From NCBI GenBank assembly GCA_014190575.1, contig BJGQ01000032.1:1-36724 (forward strand): a stretch of 36,724 bases of DNA. The letters run 5' to 3'. The position numbers and the translations under genes were made by a program. Position 1 is the stretch's first letter. The number at the start of each line of letters is the position of its first letter. The notes beneath the pieces are model-generated. The model was not told where the DNA came from. It ran no database searches and saw only the letters and a list, made by a program, of their open reading frames with translations. Shown piece by piece: positions 16,535-25,532 of the stretch. The stretch is from Bacteroidota bacterium. Lineage in GTDB: Bacteria; Bacteroidota; Bacteroidia; Chitinophagales; UBA10324.

Positions 16535-18715
16535 TTATTTTACAACAGAAAATGTTTTTATAAAATTATTATATCCATTCTCAACTCTGATGAAATAAAT
16601 TCCAGCAGAAAGATTATTAAGATCGATTTTATTTTTTGATTTATCACCGAAAAATATTTTCGTTTTGCCTAAAATAATTCCATAACAATTGTACCATTCA
16701 ACTATACTTTCTCCTTTTATAATGGATGAAGAAATTGAAATTTGATTAGTAGCCGGATTGGGATACACGATTATTTCCTTACTACTATTTTGATTTTCAA
16801 AAAATAAATTCGACAGTAATATACCAGTTGATTCATATGAATTAGTATCCGGATCAAGTATTTCTATTGAACTAATAATAGTGCTGAGAATAGAAACACA
16901 TCCGATGTTATTTGTAACTGTAACAGAGTAAACACCAGCCAGTATATCATGTAAATCCTGCGTGCTTTCGCCATTACTCCACATATATTGAAAAGGCTGG
17001 AAATAACCAGTCGAACTTAAATCGATGCTTCCATCAGCATTATTGAAAGTTGCATTTGTATGTGATTCAGAAAGCAGTGGGCCACTTAAATTATTAATAC
17101 TAACATTCAACACTGCACTGCTTCCATTTAAATCAGTTACTGTAAGATGATAAGCACCCGATGAAATATTGATCAGGTCTTCAGATGTTGCACCGGTATT
17201 CCAATTGAAAAAATATGGAGGTACTCCGTTAATGACAGTTACATTAACGCTTCCGTTATTTAAACCACATGAATCATTATTGTGAGTTGCCGTTATAACC
17301 GGTAATTCAAAAAAGTATGTTGGATTTACCAAATAACAATTATTTGAAATTAACTGAACAGTATCAATCAAAGCCAACCTGATACTATCTAACTTCAAAC
17401 GATAAAGAGCTAATGTATCCTGATACAAATAATGATGAACCAGATTTATTTGTTGATATGGATCGGTAATCATATCAAACAACTCTTCAGTTGTATCATC
17501 ACAATAATATCGGTTGTATTGGAAATAATTATCTCTTAAAGTTCTGACCGGAGAAGTGCTGTCAATAGCTTCAGGAGTTTGCTCATACAAAAATTCAGTT
17601 CTCTTAAATTGATTAGTCAGGTTGGAATGAATCGAAGTTCCGTCCATATTGAAAGTATCAGGAATACCAATTGCTTCAAGAATTGTAGGAGCAATATCAA
17701 TATTGAGCGCAATGCTGCTATCAATGGTAGTTCCTGGTTGAAACCAAGAAGGATATCTGATAAAAAGTGGCATTCGCATACATTCGTTATAAGGCATGTA
17801 TTTTCCACGAAGATGGTGCTCACCAAATAAATATCCATTGTCGGTTGTAAAAATCACCATGGTATTTTCTAGTAACCCATTTGATTGCAGACTATCAAGA
17901 ATTCTACCTGTTGCCTTTTCTACCCCATACATTAATTCATAATACTCTTTCAATTGACTTTGAAAAGCTTGCTGGTTATAAATTGTATTGGAACCTCCAT
18001 ATAAAAATGATGGAAAATTTTCAGTAAAGGATGGCCAATTAGGAGGCAAACTAAAAACAGAACTATCATATAAATTTTCGTACTGCAACTGCGGAATAAA
18101 TGGATAATGAGGTGCATTATAATTTAACATCATAAAAAATGGAGTGTCAATTCTTCCAATTAATTGCAATGCGCTATCAGTTAAAAAATCGGTCATGTGT
18201 ACAGTAACATTAACAACAGAGTTAAAATATTTTGCTGAATCATTATAATAGGATGTTGCATTTGGAGTCCACAACCAATAATCGAATTCAGGTTTTGGAT
18301 CAGAAGAACCAATCATCCATTTTCCTAACATTGCAGTATAGTATCCATTTGAATGCAAAATTTTAGGGATGGTAGGTAATGACTGCGAAGGATAATTTCC
18401 GTTGTTCATTGCACCGGTCTTGTGTCCGTAATTTCCTGTAAGCAATGAAGTTCTTCCGGGAATACACAAAGAATTAGTTGAATAATATTTCAACTCAGCA
18501 CCTTCATTTTTTATTCTATCAATGTTAGGTGTGTGAATGAATGTATCGTTGCTATAGATGTCAAGCATTTTATAACTCATATCATCAGTAAGAATAACTA
18601 AAATATTAGGGCGCGATGATGTTTGTGCCTGAGCAATAAAACAGTTCATTTCAAAGAAAATAAAAAATAATAGAATACCAACTGGTAACGGTACTTTTTT
18701 CATATAACTTTTCAC
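16535..18715 (-). CDS. Secreted sulfatase with two SprB repeats and T9SS sorting domain
   Basis: The 726-residue protein has a signal peptide (about 1-31, IAQAQ). The sulfatase domain (34-460) contains the metal ligands Asp44-Asp45 (ILTDDM), the modification motif CIPGR (84-88) whose Cys84 becomes formylglycine, GKWMIG (131-136) and FTTDNGYLFGEH (289-300). The C-x-P-x-R form means Cys-type maturation by a formylglycine-generating enzyme, which is not in this window. Two SprB-type repeats follow, at about 474-530 and 553-608 (NGSVNVTVINGVPPYFFNW and GYFQPFQYMWSNGESTQ), then a T9SS sorting domain (648-726). It should strip sulfate from extracellular sulfated glycans. It lies 38 bases downstream of a paralogue on the same strand and is likely co-transcribed. 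Confidence 0.9.
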   Translation of the reverse strand: MKSYMKKVPLPVGILLFFIFFEMNCFIAQAQTSSRPNILVILTDDMSYKMLDIYSNDTFIHTPNIDRIKNEGAELKYYSTNSLCIPGRTSLLTGNYGHKTGAMNNGNYPSQSLPTIPKILHSNGYYTAMLGKWMIGSSDPKPEFDYWLWTPNATSYYNDSAKYFNSVVNVTVHMTDFLTDSALQLIGRIDTPFFMMLNYNAPHYPFIPQLQYENLYDSSVFSLPPNWPSFTENFPSFLYGGSNTIYNQQAFQSQLKEYYELMYGVEKATGRILDSLQSNGLLENTMVIFTTDNGYLFGEHHLRGKYMPYNECMRMPLFIRYPSWFQPGTTIDSSIALNIDIAPTILEAIGIPDTFNMDGTSIHSNLTNQFKRTEFLYEQTPEAIDSTSPVRTLRDNYFQYNRYYCDDTTEELFDMITDPYQQINLVHHYLYQDTLALYRLKLDSIRLALIDTVQLISNNCYLVNPTYFFELPVITATHNNDSCGLNNGSVNVTVINGVPPYFFNWNTGATSEDLINISSGAYHLTVTDLNGSSAVLNVSINNLSGPLLSESHTNATFNNADGSIDLSSTGYFQPFQYMWSNGESTQDLHDILAGVYSVTVTNNIGCVSILSTIISSIEILDPDTNSYESTGILLSNLFFENQNSSKEIIVYPNPATNQISISSSIIKGESIVEWYNCYGIILGKTKIFFGDKSKNKIDLNNLSAGIYFIRVENGYNNFIKTFSVVK

Positions 18716-18753
18716 TCGAAAATATTTACACAGTTATTTTAAAAACTTTCATT

Positions 18754-20418
18754 TTACATTTTTACAAACTTTAAAAAATATGTTTCTTCAGAACAAGTTA
18801 ATTTTAAAAAATAGATTCCCCTTAAAAGATCTGCAACTTCAATTTTTTCTTGCGAAAATGAGGTTAAATCAAAATTAATTTCTTTAATTTTTTGACCCAT
18901 TTCATTATAAAATTCAGCCTTCCCTTTTTTTGGAATTTTTGAAAGAAGAACTATATAATTAAATGAAGGGTTGGGATAAATTAAAAAAACAGAATCAATA
19001 TTTCCTCCGGAATTTGAATCAATATTCTGAGTAAAAAACGGGAACTTCAAGTAGCAATTACAGTTTACAATTGTTGCGGTGTCGTTTAAAACTTGTCTTA
19101 AACTATCCAGATTATTGCGATAGTGAATTAATATTGATTTATGACTTGAATCATTAACTAGATTTATTTTTTGCAGCGGATCATTTATCATATCAAATAA
19201 TTCTTCAGTAGTGTCAAGGCAAAAATATTTATTGTACTGAAAATAATTATCGCGGAAAGTCCGCAGTTGTGGTATGGTGTCAGGATATTTTGATTTTTGT
19301 TCATAGAGAAATTCATTTCTTTCTCGTTGACCTGAAACATAATCCTGTATAGGAATTCCTTCCATTTGAAAAGTATCATCAATACCAATTAATGAAAGAA
19401 TAGTTGGAGCAATATCTATATTCAAAACGAAATTATTATTCAATACCGTATTTGGTTGAAACATTGGGGGATACCTGATTAACAAAGGCATCCGCATACA
19501 TTCTTCATAGGGCCAACGCTTGCCATCCAAACCATGTTCGCCAATTAAATAACTATTATCCGTTGTGTAGATTATCATGGTATTATCCATTAACCCATTT
19601 TGTTCTAATGCATTTTCTACTTCACCCACACTTTCCTCAATGCCGGCCATCATTTCATAATAGCTGCGAAGAAGTAATTCTTCTTGATTTACATTTTTAA
19701 CCAAACTATTATTTCCATCATATAAAAACGAAGGATAATTTACAGTGTATTTTGAAAAATTTAAAGGAACATCAAAATCAGAAGTATCAAACATTCCATC
19801 ATATTGTGTTTGTGGAATCCACCATTTATGCGGAGCATTGTGGCTTAGTAAAAGAAAAAAAGGTGTGTCAATTCGATTTATTAATTGAACAGCGCTGTCA
19901 GTTAAAAAATCAGTCATGTGTTCAGTATTTACAAGTACTGAATCAAAATAATAACACGAGTCGTTGTAATAAGAAACTATATCATGCGTGTATAACCAAT
20001 AATCAAAATATTGCTTGTGAGGTAAAGGATAAGACAGCATCCATTTTCCGCATTGTGCTGTATAGTAACCGTTGTCGTGTAGAATTTCGGGGAGCAACTT
20101 AACTGAATTCGAAATATAATTATTATTCATGGCATCAGTTGTATGACCATACTTTCCACTCAGCAACGAAGCACGACCAGGGATACAGAGCGCATTTGTT
20201 GAGTAATATTTAATTGTTGCACCTTCAGTACCAATGCGATTAATATTCGGAGTAGGCAAAATATTATTTGAATTCAACAGGCTTATCGAATTCCATTTCA
20301 TATCATCGACAAGTATAATTACAATGTTAGGGCGGGCGTTTGCAGTTTGAGCATCCGCTTTTTGAAAAAAAGTAAGACAGAAAATCAATAAATAAATTTT
20401 CAGAAGATATTTTTTCAA
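18754..20418 (-). CDS. Secreted sulfatase with T9SS sorting domain
   Basis: The 554-residue protein is a close paralogue of the next gene downstream: the same ARPNIVIILVDDM opening after a signal peptide ending ADAQ, and CIPGR at 78-82 within NALCIPGRASLLSGKYGH. Also shared are GKWMLS, MIIYTTDNSYLIGEHG and ECMRMPLLIRYPP. It lacks the SprB repeats and goes straight to a T9SS sorting domain (about 477-554, YPNPSFNYI, RGIYFLKL). Cys78 would be oxidised to formylglycine. The pair probably arose by tandem duplication and is likely one operon. No SusC/SusD pair, glycoside hydrolase or sulfatase-maturing enzyme is adjacent, so this is not a classical polysaccharide utilisation locus as far as the window shows. 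Confidence 0.9.
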   Translation of the reverse strand: MKKYLLKIYLLIFCLTFFQKADAQTANARPNIVIILVDDMKWNSISLLNSNNILPTPNINRIGTEGATIKYYSTNALCIPGRASLLSGKYGHTTDAMNNNYISNSVKLLPEILHDNGYYTAQCGKWMLSYPLPHKQYFDYWLYTHDIVSYYNDSCYYFDSVLVNTEHMTDFLTDSAVQLINRIDTPFFLLLSHNAPHKWWIPQTQYDGMFDTSDFDVPLNFSKYTVNYPSFLYDGNNSLVKNVNQEELLLRSYYEMMAGIEESVGEVENALEQNGLMDNTMIIYTTDNSYLIGEHGLDGKRWPYEECMRMPLLIRYPPMFQPNTVLNNNFVLNIDIAPTILSLIGIDDTFQMEGIPIQDYVSGQRERNEFLYEQKSKYPDTIPQLRTFRDNYFQYNKYFCLDTTEELFDMINDPLQKINLVNDSSHKSILIHYRNNLDSLRQVLNDTATIVNCNCYLKFPFFTQNIDSNSGGNIDSVFLIYPNPSFNYIVLLSKIPKKGKAEFYNEMGQKIKEINFDLTSFSQEKIEVADLLRGIYFLKLTCSEETYFLKFVKM

Positions 20419-20462
20419 TTGAATTTAATTTTGATGCCCATTTATATTTCTACTAAATATAC

Positions 20463-20801
20463 CTATGAAATTTCCTTAACCGGAATAAACATCTCGACAA
20501 ACTTCATCATAGAACCTATGTTGCTGACTTTTATTTTCCCGAACATCACTGCCATCTGCACATTTATTCTTCCCCATTCGGCATCGGCATAGTTTTCATC
20601 GGTGCTTTCTATCACACACTTTGGTTCGCCTGACAAACCCGATGCAACTTCGCACTTGCCATCTTTAACTGTTACAGTAAAGTCGCCGCCATTTGCTCCG
20701 CTTATTTTAAAGTGATAAAGAATATCAACTCCTGCTCCGGAACCTTCCTTCAATCGCATCGGAAGTGATTGAATTATTTCTTTTGCTGTTTCGTATGCCA
20801 T
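20463..20801 (-). CDS. SCP2 sterol-carrier-like domain protein
   Basis: The 112-residue protein consists of a single SCP2-like fold: an N-terminal helix (AKEIIQSLPMRLKEG), strands with DILYHFKISG, GDFTVTVKDGKCEVA, then CVIESTDENYADAEWGRINVQMAVMFGKIKVSNIG and a C-terminal helix. Members bind acyl-CoA or other hydrophobic ligands, or serve as a lipid-binding module; no ligand can be named here. It has no signal peptide, so it is cytoplasmic. It lies 44 bases upstream of the sulfatase operon on the same strand and 67 bases after the barrel protein gene, with a hairpin in that gap. It may therefore have its own promoter or read through into the sulfatases. Confidence 0.86.
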   Translation of the reverse strand: MAYETAKEIIQSLPMRLKEGSGAGVDILYHFKISGANGGDFTVTVKDGKCEVASGLSGEPKCVIESTDENYADAEWGRINVQMAVMFGKIKVSNIGSMMKFVEMFIPVKEIS

Positions 20802-20833
20802 AGCTAATAATTTTCATCAATGATAAGCAGACC

Positions 20834-20856
20834 GACGCGGTTTTAAAAACCGCATC
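20834..20856 (-). terminator. Possible terminator after the barrel protein gene
   Basis: GACGCGG (20834-20840) pairs with CCGCATC (20850-20856); on the minus strand the one irregular pair is a G-U. The hairpin lies just after the gene ending at 20869, but no clean T tail follows, so support is modest. Confidence 0.4.
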
Positions 20857-20868
20857 AGCTTCTGTAAA

Positions 20869-22164
20869 TTAAAATCTATAAAGCACTCCGGCATTCAAAC
20901 CAAAATTAAAATCGCGTTGGTGAATCGAACTTGATTTATTATATCGGTCGGTTAATGAATAGCTTGAACTAAATCCGGATTGAATTGCAAGATGTCTTGA
21001 AAGCGAATAGCGGATGGAAGTGTTTAATATACCTTTTAAGTAAATTCGGTTCTGTTCATTTGATGAAATGCTTTCCAGATAATTTATACCAAGGTTAGCA
21101 AAATTGTTTGGGATGACTCCTCCACTGGTTGAGGTATACTTTATTAAATATTCTGTTCTGATTCCGGTTGAAATATTCCAACTGAAATTCCGACTGGCAA
21201 TAATCGGGATTCCGATTCCGAAATCAACAAAAGCATTTCGGGAAAACTCGCTGCCAGTTGAATAATCTGTGTACTTATCGGTACTAATCAGCGGATTTCC
21301 TGATGTTGTATCAAAAACAGAAACGGTTTGTTCCTTTCTAGTATTATAATTCTGATTCAACTCGTAAAATCCTAAACCGAAACTCAGCTCCAGATTTCGC
21401 GCCTTCGGAAACTGATGTATCAAATGCAAACTGCCATCATAATAATTTGCGTTTTGTTTTTCAAAAGTCTGATTTGTATCGTTTGATTTTAAAACTGAAT
21501 GTTGTTTCATGTATGAAACAGAAGCAAGCAACATCCATCGTGAATCTTTTTTTCCGGAATGTTTATTAAGAATTATATCGGGAGGTAAGGTTCGCCACTC
21601 ACTTTCTTTAAAATTCAAGCCACAGAAAACAAAAGGGTTTATCGGTTCGATAATATTCAGTTCATTACTTTCTGTAATTATTAAATCAGGTTTTTCTTCC
21701 AGTTCATTATTCTTTACTACTGTTTTTAATTCAATTATTTCTGATTGTTTTTTTGAAGGAATAACTTTTCGCTCCTGAGTATTTAAAGGAGAATTTTCTG
21801 TAGTTGATTTTATTGCTGCAACCTGTTCTGACTTTTGTTCTGTAACAGTTGGAACAGATTTTACAACTTCTGATGAATTATTATTTGCAACAACAGTTTC
21901 AATTTTTGAATTTTCTGCTTGTTTGTTAAGCCCTTGGTATTGGTCGCCTGTATTTAAAAGATAAAGTGTAACACCTCCACACACCACACCAGCAACTCCA
22001 ATAAAACTGAATAACCAGAAGAAAATTCCTCTGCGGTTTTTCTTTGGCTTCAACGCAGCTTCCACATTCAACCAAACCGAATCATCAGGTTTTGGCTGAA
22101 AGGCATCAGCAAGTTGCCGGGCTTTCAATTCCCAGTTATCTTTATCAAACTCTTTCATATTCAT
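20869..22164 (-). CDS. ECF-sigma-linked transmembrane protein with C-terminal barrel-like domain (putative anti-sigma/envelope sensor)
   Basis: The 431-residue protein has about 45 charged cytoplasmic residues including DDSVWLNVEAAL (28-39), one transmembrane helix (46-70, IFFWLFSFIGVAGVVCGG), a low-complexity Lys/Glu/Ser/Thr linker (71-205), and a beta-strand-rich domain (206-431). That domain ends in NAGVLYRF, the terminal aromatic signature of outer-membrane barrels. It follows an ECF sigma gene with a 20-base overlap, so an anti-sigma role is the natural inference; no zinc-binding anti-sigma motif is seen. Proteins of this layout recur beside ECF sigma genes in Bacteroidota, but their mechanism is not established to my knowledge. 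Met3 is an alternative start. Confidence 0.7.
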   Translation of the reverse strand: MNMKEFDKDNWELKARQLADAFQPKPDDSVWLNVEAALKPKKNRRGIFFWLFSFIGVAGVVCGGVTLYLLNTGDQYQGLNKQAENSKIETVVANNNSSEVVKSVPTVTEQKSEQVAAIKSTTENSPLNTQERKVIPSKKQSEIIELKTVVKNNELEEKPDLIITESNELNIIEPINPFVFCGLNFKESEWRTLPPDIILNKHSGKKDSRWMLLASVSYMKQHSVLKSNDTNQTFEKQNANYYDGSLHLIHQFPKARNLELSFGLGFYELNQNYNTRKEQTVSVFDTTSGNPLISTDKYTDYSTGSEFSRNAFVDFGIGIPIIASRNFSWNISTGIRTEYLIKYTSTSGGVIPNNFANLGINYLESISSNEQNRIYLKGILNTSIRYSLSRHLAIQSGFSSSYSLTDRYNKSSSIHQRDFNFGLNAGVLYRF

Positions 22165-22702
22165 TCACTTTAAATCGTTGCTGAATTATTTGTTCAAGCT
22201 TTGTTCGTGCGCGGGTGTATTGCGAGCGGCTGGTGCTTTCGGTTATGCCAAGCATTTCTCCTACTTCTTTGTGTGAGAAACCTTCAATTGCATATAAGTT
22301 GAATACGGCTTTAAATCCTTCCGGTAATTTCGAAATGCAATTCACTAAATCTTCTGATTGCAGTTTGTTCATTACTTCAGGGTTGGTTGCATGATTCTTC
22401 ACATCAATTTTTTCTTCGTCTTCAAACAGGTTTTTGCTTCTTGCTTTTATAAAATCGAGCGCGGTGTTCACCATTATCCTTCTTATCCATGCTTCGAGTG
22501 GTCCTTCGCCTTTGAATGATTTTAATCTGGTAAATACTTTAATGAATCCTTCCTGCAAAATATCACGGGCATCTTCGCCATTCCGGGCATAGCGATAACA
22601 CACACCGTTCATTTTCGATGCAAACAATTCATACAATCTTTTCTGAGCCAATGCATTCTCTTTTAAACACAATTGCACCAACTCATTGTCCGATTCAGTC
22701 AT
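22145..22702 (-). CDS. ECF-type RNA polymerase sigma factor
   Basis: The 185-residue protein has sigma region 2 at about 18-88 (LYELFASKMNGVCYRYARN, DARDILQEGFIKVF for core binding and -10 melting, then GPLEAWIRRIMVNTALDFIK). Region 4 is at about 118-175 (CISKLPEGFKAVFNLYAIEGFSHKEV, then a helix-turn-helix GITESTSRSQYTRARTKL). This is the standard extracytoplasmic-function layout, with no extra domains. It is the first gene of a two-gene unit and overlaps the membrane protein downstream by 20 bases, consistent with coupled expression of a sigma factor and its regulator. The target promoter set is unknown. A divergent prolyl oligopeptidase gene starts 180 bases away. Confidence 0.94.
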   Translation of the reverse strand: MTESDNELVQLCLKENALAQKRLYELFASKMNGVCYRYARNGEDARDILQEGFIKVFTRLKSFKGEGPLEAWIRRIMVNTALDFIKARSKNLFEDEEKIDVKNHATNPEVMNKLQSEDLVNCISKLPEGFKAVFNLYAIEGFSHKEVGEMLGITESTSRSQYTRARTKLEQIIQQRFKVNEYERV

Positions 22703-22882
22703 TCATTTTGTTCGTGGTGTAAAGCTATTCTTTGATTTTTAATTTCAGTTTGATACAATGACTGAATGTGGAATGGAAATGCTGCATTAGTTTGTGAAAT
22801 ATTTTCAAATTATTTTAATTCCACTAAAATCATTTCCATTTCAAATTTGATTTTACATTCGTTGCATTCAATAAAAAAATTC

Positions 22883-24991
22883 ATGACTAAAAAAGTTCTG
22901 TTCACCACTCTCCTCCTCTCTTTTATTTCTGTTACACTTTTTGCGCAACTCAGTTATCCGCAAACTAAAAAGTGTGATACTGTGACCAATTATTTCGGAA
23001 CAAAAATAGCCGACCCGTATCGCTGGCTCGAAGACGATAACAGCGACGAAACAAAAGCGTGGGTGGTGGCTGAAAACAAAGTGACTTTTGATTACCTGGC
23101 TAAAATTCCGTATCGCGATAAAGTAAAAAAGCGCATAACTGATTTATATAATTTTCCGCGCATCAGTGCGCCATCCCGTTCAGGCGAATACTATTATTAT
23201 TCGAAGAACAGCGGCTTGCAAAATCAATCCATCAACTATTACAAAAAAGGGATTAATGGAACTGAAGAAATTTTTCTGGACCCAAATACTTTTTCTGCAG
23301 CAGGAACTGCTTCGGTTGGTTTCGCGGGTTTTTCGCAGGACCGGAAAAAACTGGCTTACACGGTAGCAAATGCCGGCAGTGACTGGCAAACCATTTATGT
23401 AATTGATGTTGCCACGAAAGAAAAACTGACTGACCAACTTGATTGGGTGAAATTCAGCGGTGCTGCGTGGAAGGATAATGGTTTTTATTATTCGCATTAT
23501 GATATTCCTGAAAAAGGTAAAGAGCTTTCGAACGCGAACAAGAATCACAATGTGTATTACCATAAACTGGGTGATGCACAGGATAAGGACTTGTTGATTT
23601 ATTCGGATGCTGCTCATCCGCTTCGGTATCACGGCGCAGAAGTGACTGATGACGGGCGTTTTCTTTTCATTAATATTTCGGAAGGTACGAGCGGGAATGA
23701 AATTATTGGTCGCGACTTAACTAATGGTTCTTCGGATTTTAAATTGTTGTGTCCGGGGTTCGATTATGATTATTCTGTGCTTGATAACACGGGTTCGTAT
23801 ATAATTATGCAAACAAATTTTAATGCGCCGAATCAAAAGGTGGTACTGATTGATTTTAATAATCCGGATACTGCTAACTGGAAGGATATTATTCCGGAGA
23901 AAAAAGAATTGCTGCAATCTGTTTCAGTTGCCGGCGGAAAATTATTTTGTACTTATTTGAAGGATGCATCGAGTCATGTGTATCAGTATTCGCGCAGCGG
24001 ACAACTGGAGCGTGAAATTGCATTGCCTGGAATTGGTACAGCATCAGGATTCAGTGGTGAGAAGGACGATAAAATTTTGTATTTCTCATTTACCTCTTTC
24101 ACTAATCCTTCTTCGGTTTACAGTTATACTATTGAAAGCGGTGAAGTGAAATTGTATATGAAACCTGAACTTGCTTTTAATCCGGACGATTTCGAAACCA
24201 AGCAGGTTTGGTACACAAGCAAGGATGGAACAAAGGTGCCGATGTTTATTGTGAGCAAGATGGGAATTAAGCTGGATGGAAATAACCCTACAATGCTATA
24301 TGGTTACGGCGGATTTAATATTCCGCTCACTCCAACCTTTAATGCTGCAAGAATGGTGTTGCTGGAAAATGGCGGCATTTATGTAATGGCAAATTTGCGT
24401 GGTGGTAGTGAGTATGGAGAGGCTTGGCACAAGGCCGGTATGCTTGACAACAAGCAAAATGTGTTTGATGATTTTATTGCTGCGGCCGAATACCTGATCA
24501 GCGAAAAATATACAAGTTCAGCCAAGCTCGCTATAAGTGGTAGATCTAATGGTGGTTTGTTGGTTGGTGCTTGTATGACTCAGCGACCTGATTTATATAA
24601 AGTTTGTTTTCCGGGTGTTGGTGTGCTGGATATGTTGCGCTATCATAAATTTACTGTAGGATGGGGATGGGCAGTTGAATACGGCAGCAGCGATAACGAA
24701 CATGATTTTAAAAACCTGATAAAATTTTCGCCGCTGCATAATGTGAAGTCAACCAATTATCCGGCTACTATGATTACTACTGCTGATCACGATGACCGGG
24801 TGGTGCCTGCTCACTCTTTTAAATTTGCCGCAACTCTTCAGGCCAATCAAAAGGGAAGTGCTCCTACTCTCATTCGCATTGATGTTAACGCAGGACACGG
24901 TGGCGGAAGACCTCTTTCAAAAACCATTGACGAGGACACCGATATTTATTCGTTTATGTTTTATAACATGGGTGTAACACCGAAGTATTAA
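22883..24991 (+). CDS. Secreted prolyl oligopeptidase (S9A family)
   Basis: The 702-residue enzyme cleaves short peptides after proline. ATG at 22883 is chosen because it begins a perfect signal peptide (MTKKVLFTTLLLSFISVTLFAQ); an in-frame ATG at 22766 would add 39 residues and bury the signal. The N-terminal seven-bladed propeller opens with DPYRWLEDD (44-52). The catalytic domain carries Ser555 in GRSNGG (553-558), the Asp in DHDDRV (635-640) and His672 in NAGHGGG (669-675), plus NLRGGSEYGEAWHKAG (504-519). The length is typical. With a signal peptide and no T9SS domain it is periplasmic. It ends at a perfect terminator and is monocistronic, divergent from the ECF sigma gene. Confidence 0.95.
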   Translation: MTKKVLFTTLLLSFISVTLFAQLSYPQTKKCDTVTNYFGTKIADPYRWLEDDNSDETKAWVVAENKVTFDYLAKIPYRDKVKKRITDLYNFPRISAPSRSGEYYYYSKNSGLQNQSINYYKKGINGTEEIFLDPNTFSAAGTASVGFAGFSQDRKKLAYTVANAGSDWQTIYVIDVATKEKLTDQLDWVKFSGAAWKDNGFYYSHYDIPEKGKELSNANKNHNVYYHKLGDAQDKDLLIYSDAAHPLRYHGAEVTDDGRFLFINISEGTSGNEIIGRDLTNGSSDFKLLCPGFDYDYSVLDNTGSYIIMQTNFNAPNQKVVLIDFNNPDTANWKDIIPEKKELLQSVSVAGGKLFCTYLKDASSHVYQYSRSGQLEREIALPGIGTASGFSGEKDDKILYFSFTSFTNPSSVYSYTIESGEVKLYMKPELAFNPDDFETKQVWYTSKDGTKVPMFIVSKMGIKLDGNNPTMLYGYGGFNIPLTPTFNAARMVLLENGGIYVMANLRGGSEYGEAWHKAGMLDNKQNVFDDFIAAAEYLISEKYTSSAKLAISGRSNGGLLVGACMTQRPDLYKVCFPGVGVLDMLRYHKFTVGWGWAVEYGSSDNEHDFKNLIKFSPLHNVKSTNYPATMITTADHDDRVVPAHSFKFAATLQANQKGSAPTLIRIDVNAGHGGGRPLSKTIDEDTDIYSFMFYNMGVTPKY

Positions 24992-25031
24992 TAAGAAATT
25001 TAGTTTTTCAATAGTAATTCGTTAAAAAAAC

Positions 25032-25067
25032 AAAAGCCGTAATCGAGAGCGATTACGGCTTTTTTTT
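25032..25067 (+). terminator. Perfect 14-bp bidirectional terminator
   Basis: AAAAGCCGTAATCG (25032-25045) and CGATTACGGCTTTT (25050-25063) form a 14-bp perfect stem with an AGAG loop, followed by T on the plus strand and, on the minus strand, by GTTTTTTT. It sits between convergent genes and can serve both. Confidence 0.93.
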
Positions 25068-25127
25068 CTTCGCTCTTACTTTAAATAACCGTCAACTTAT
25101 TTTAGGACGACTCACTTGAAATAAAAT

Positions 25128-25487
25128 TTATTCATGGCCATCTTTCTTACAACACTTTGGAAGATTATTATATGCTTCGCCATTTGCTTTTACTTCATCC
25201 GCATCATAACCTACGGCACTTATTGCCGTTTTAATTTGCGCTAGTGAAATCAAGGTAGGGTTAAAGACCACAGTTAACTTTTTATTATCCAGGTTCAGGT
25301 CAACAGATTTAATTCCATCTAATATTTTTACAGCTCCTTCAATTTTCTCCTGACATTCTCCGCACATTGCTGATGTTTGAATTACTGCCTTTTCCTTCCC
25401 TCCTATTACTGAAGCAAAAGATTTGTTTGTAAATGCGCTTGTAAATCCTGAAAATAAAAGAGCGATGATGATGATTTTGTTTTTCAT
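25128..25487 (-). CDS. Exported heavy-metal-associated (HMA) domain protein
   Basis: The 119-residue protein has a signal peptide (about 1-26, ending SFAS). One HMA ferredoxin-like domain follows (about 34-100): the metal-binding CxxC is Cys42 and Cys45 in MCGECQEKIEGA, with GIKSVDLNLDNKKLTVVF and a YDAD end. The tail holds a second pair, Cys112-Cys113, with His118 near the C-terminus. Proteins of this type bind Cu(I), Zn or other soft metals; the family usually acts as chaperone or donor in the cytoplasm, so an exported one points to periplasmic metal capture. It is the last gene of a three-gene unit with a TonB receptor and a cysteine-rich protein, 45 bases after the receptor. The metal is inferred, not shown. 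Confidence 0.87.
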   Translation of the reverse strand: MKNKIIIIALLFSGFTSAFTNKSFASVIGGKEKAVIQTSAMCGECQEKIEGAVKILDGIKSVDLNLDNKKLTVVFNPTLISLAQIKTAISAVGYDADEVKANGEAYNNLPKCCKKDGHE

Positions 25488-25532
25488 TTTATTTAGTTGT
25501 TGTTTTTTATTTTGAAATTAAAATTATTGTTT

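Noticed and set aside
22766-22882. Earlier start for the prolyl oligopeptidase
   Set aside because: It would put 39 residues before an obvious signal peptide beginning at 22883.
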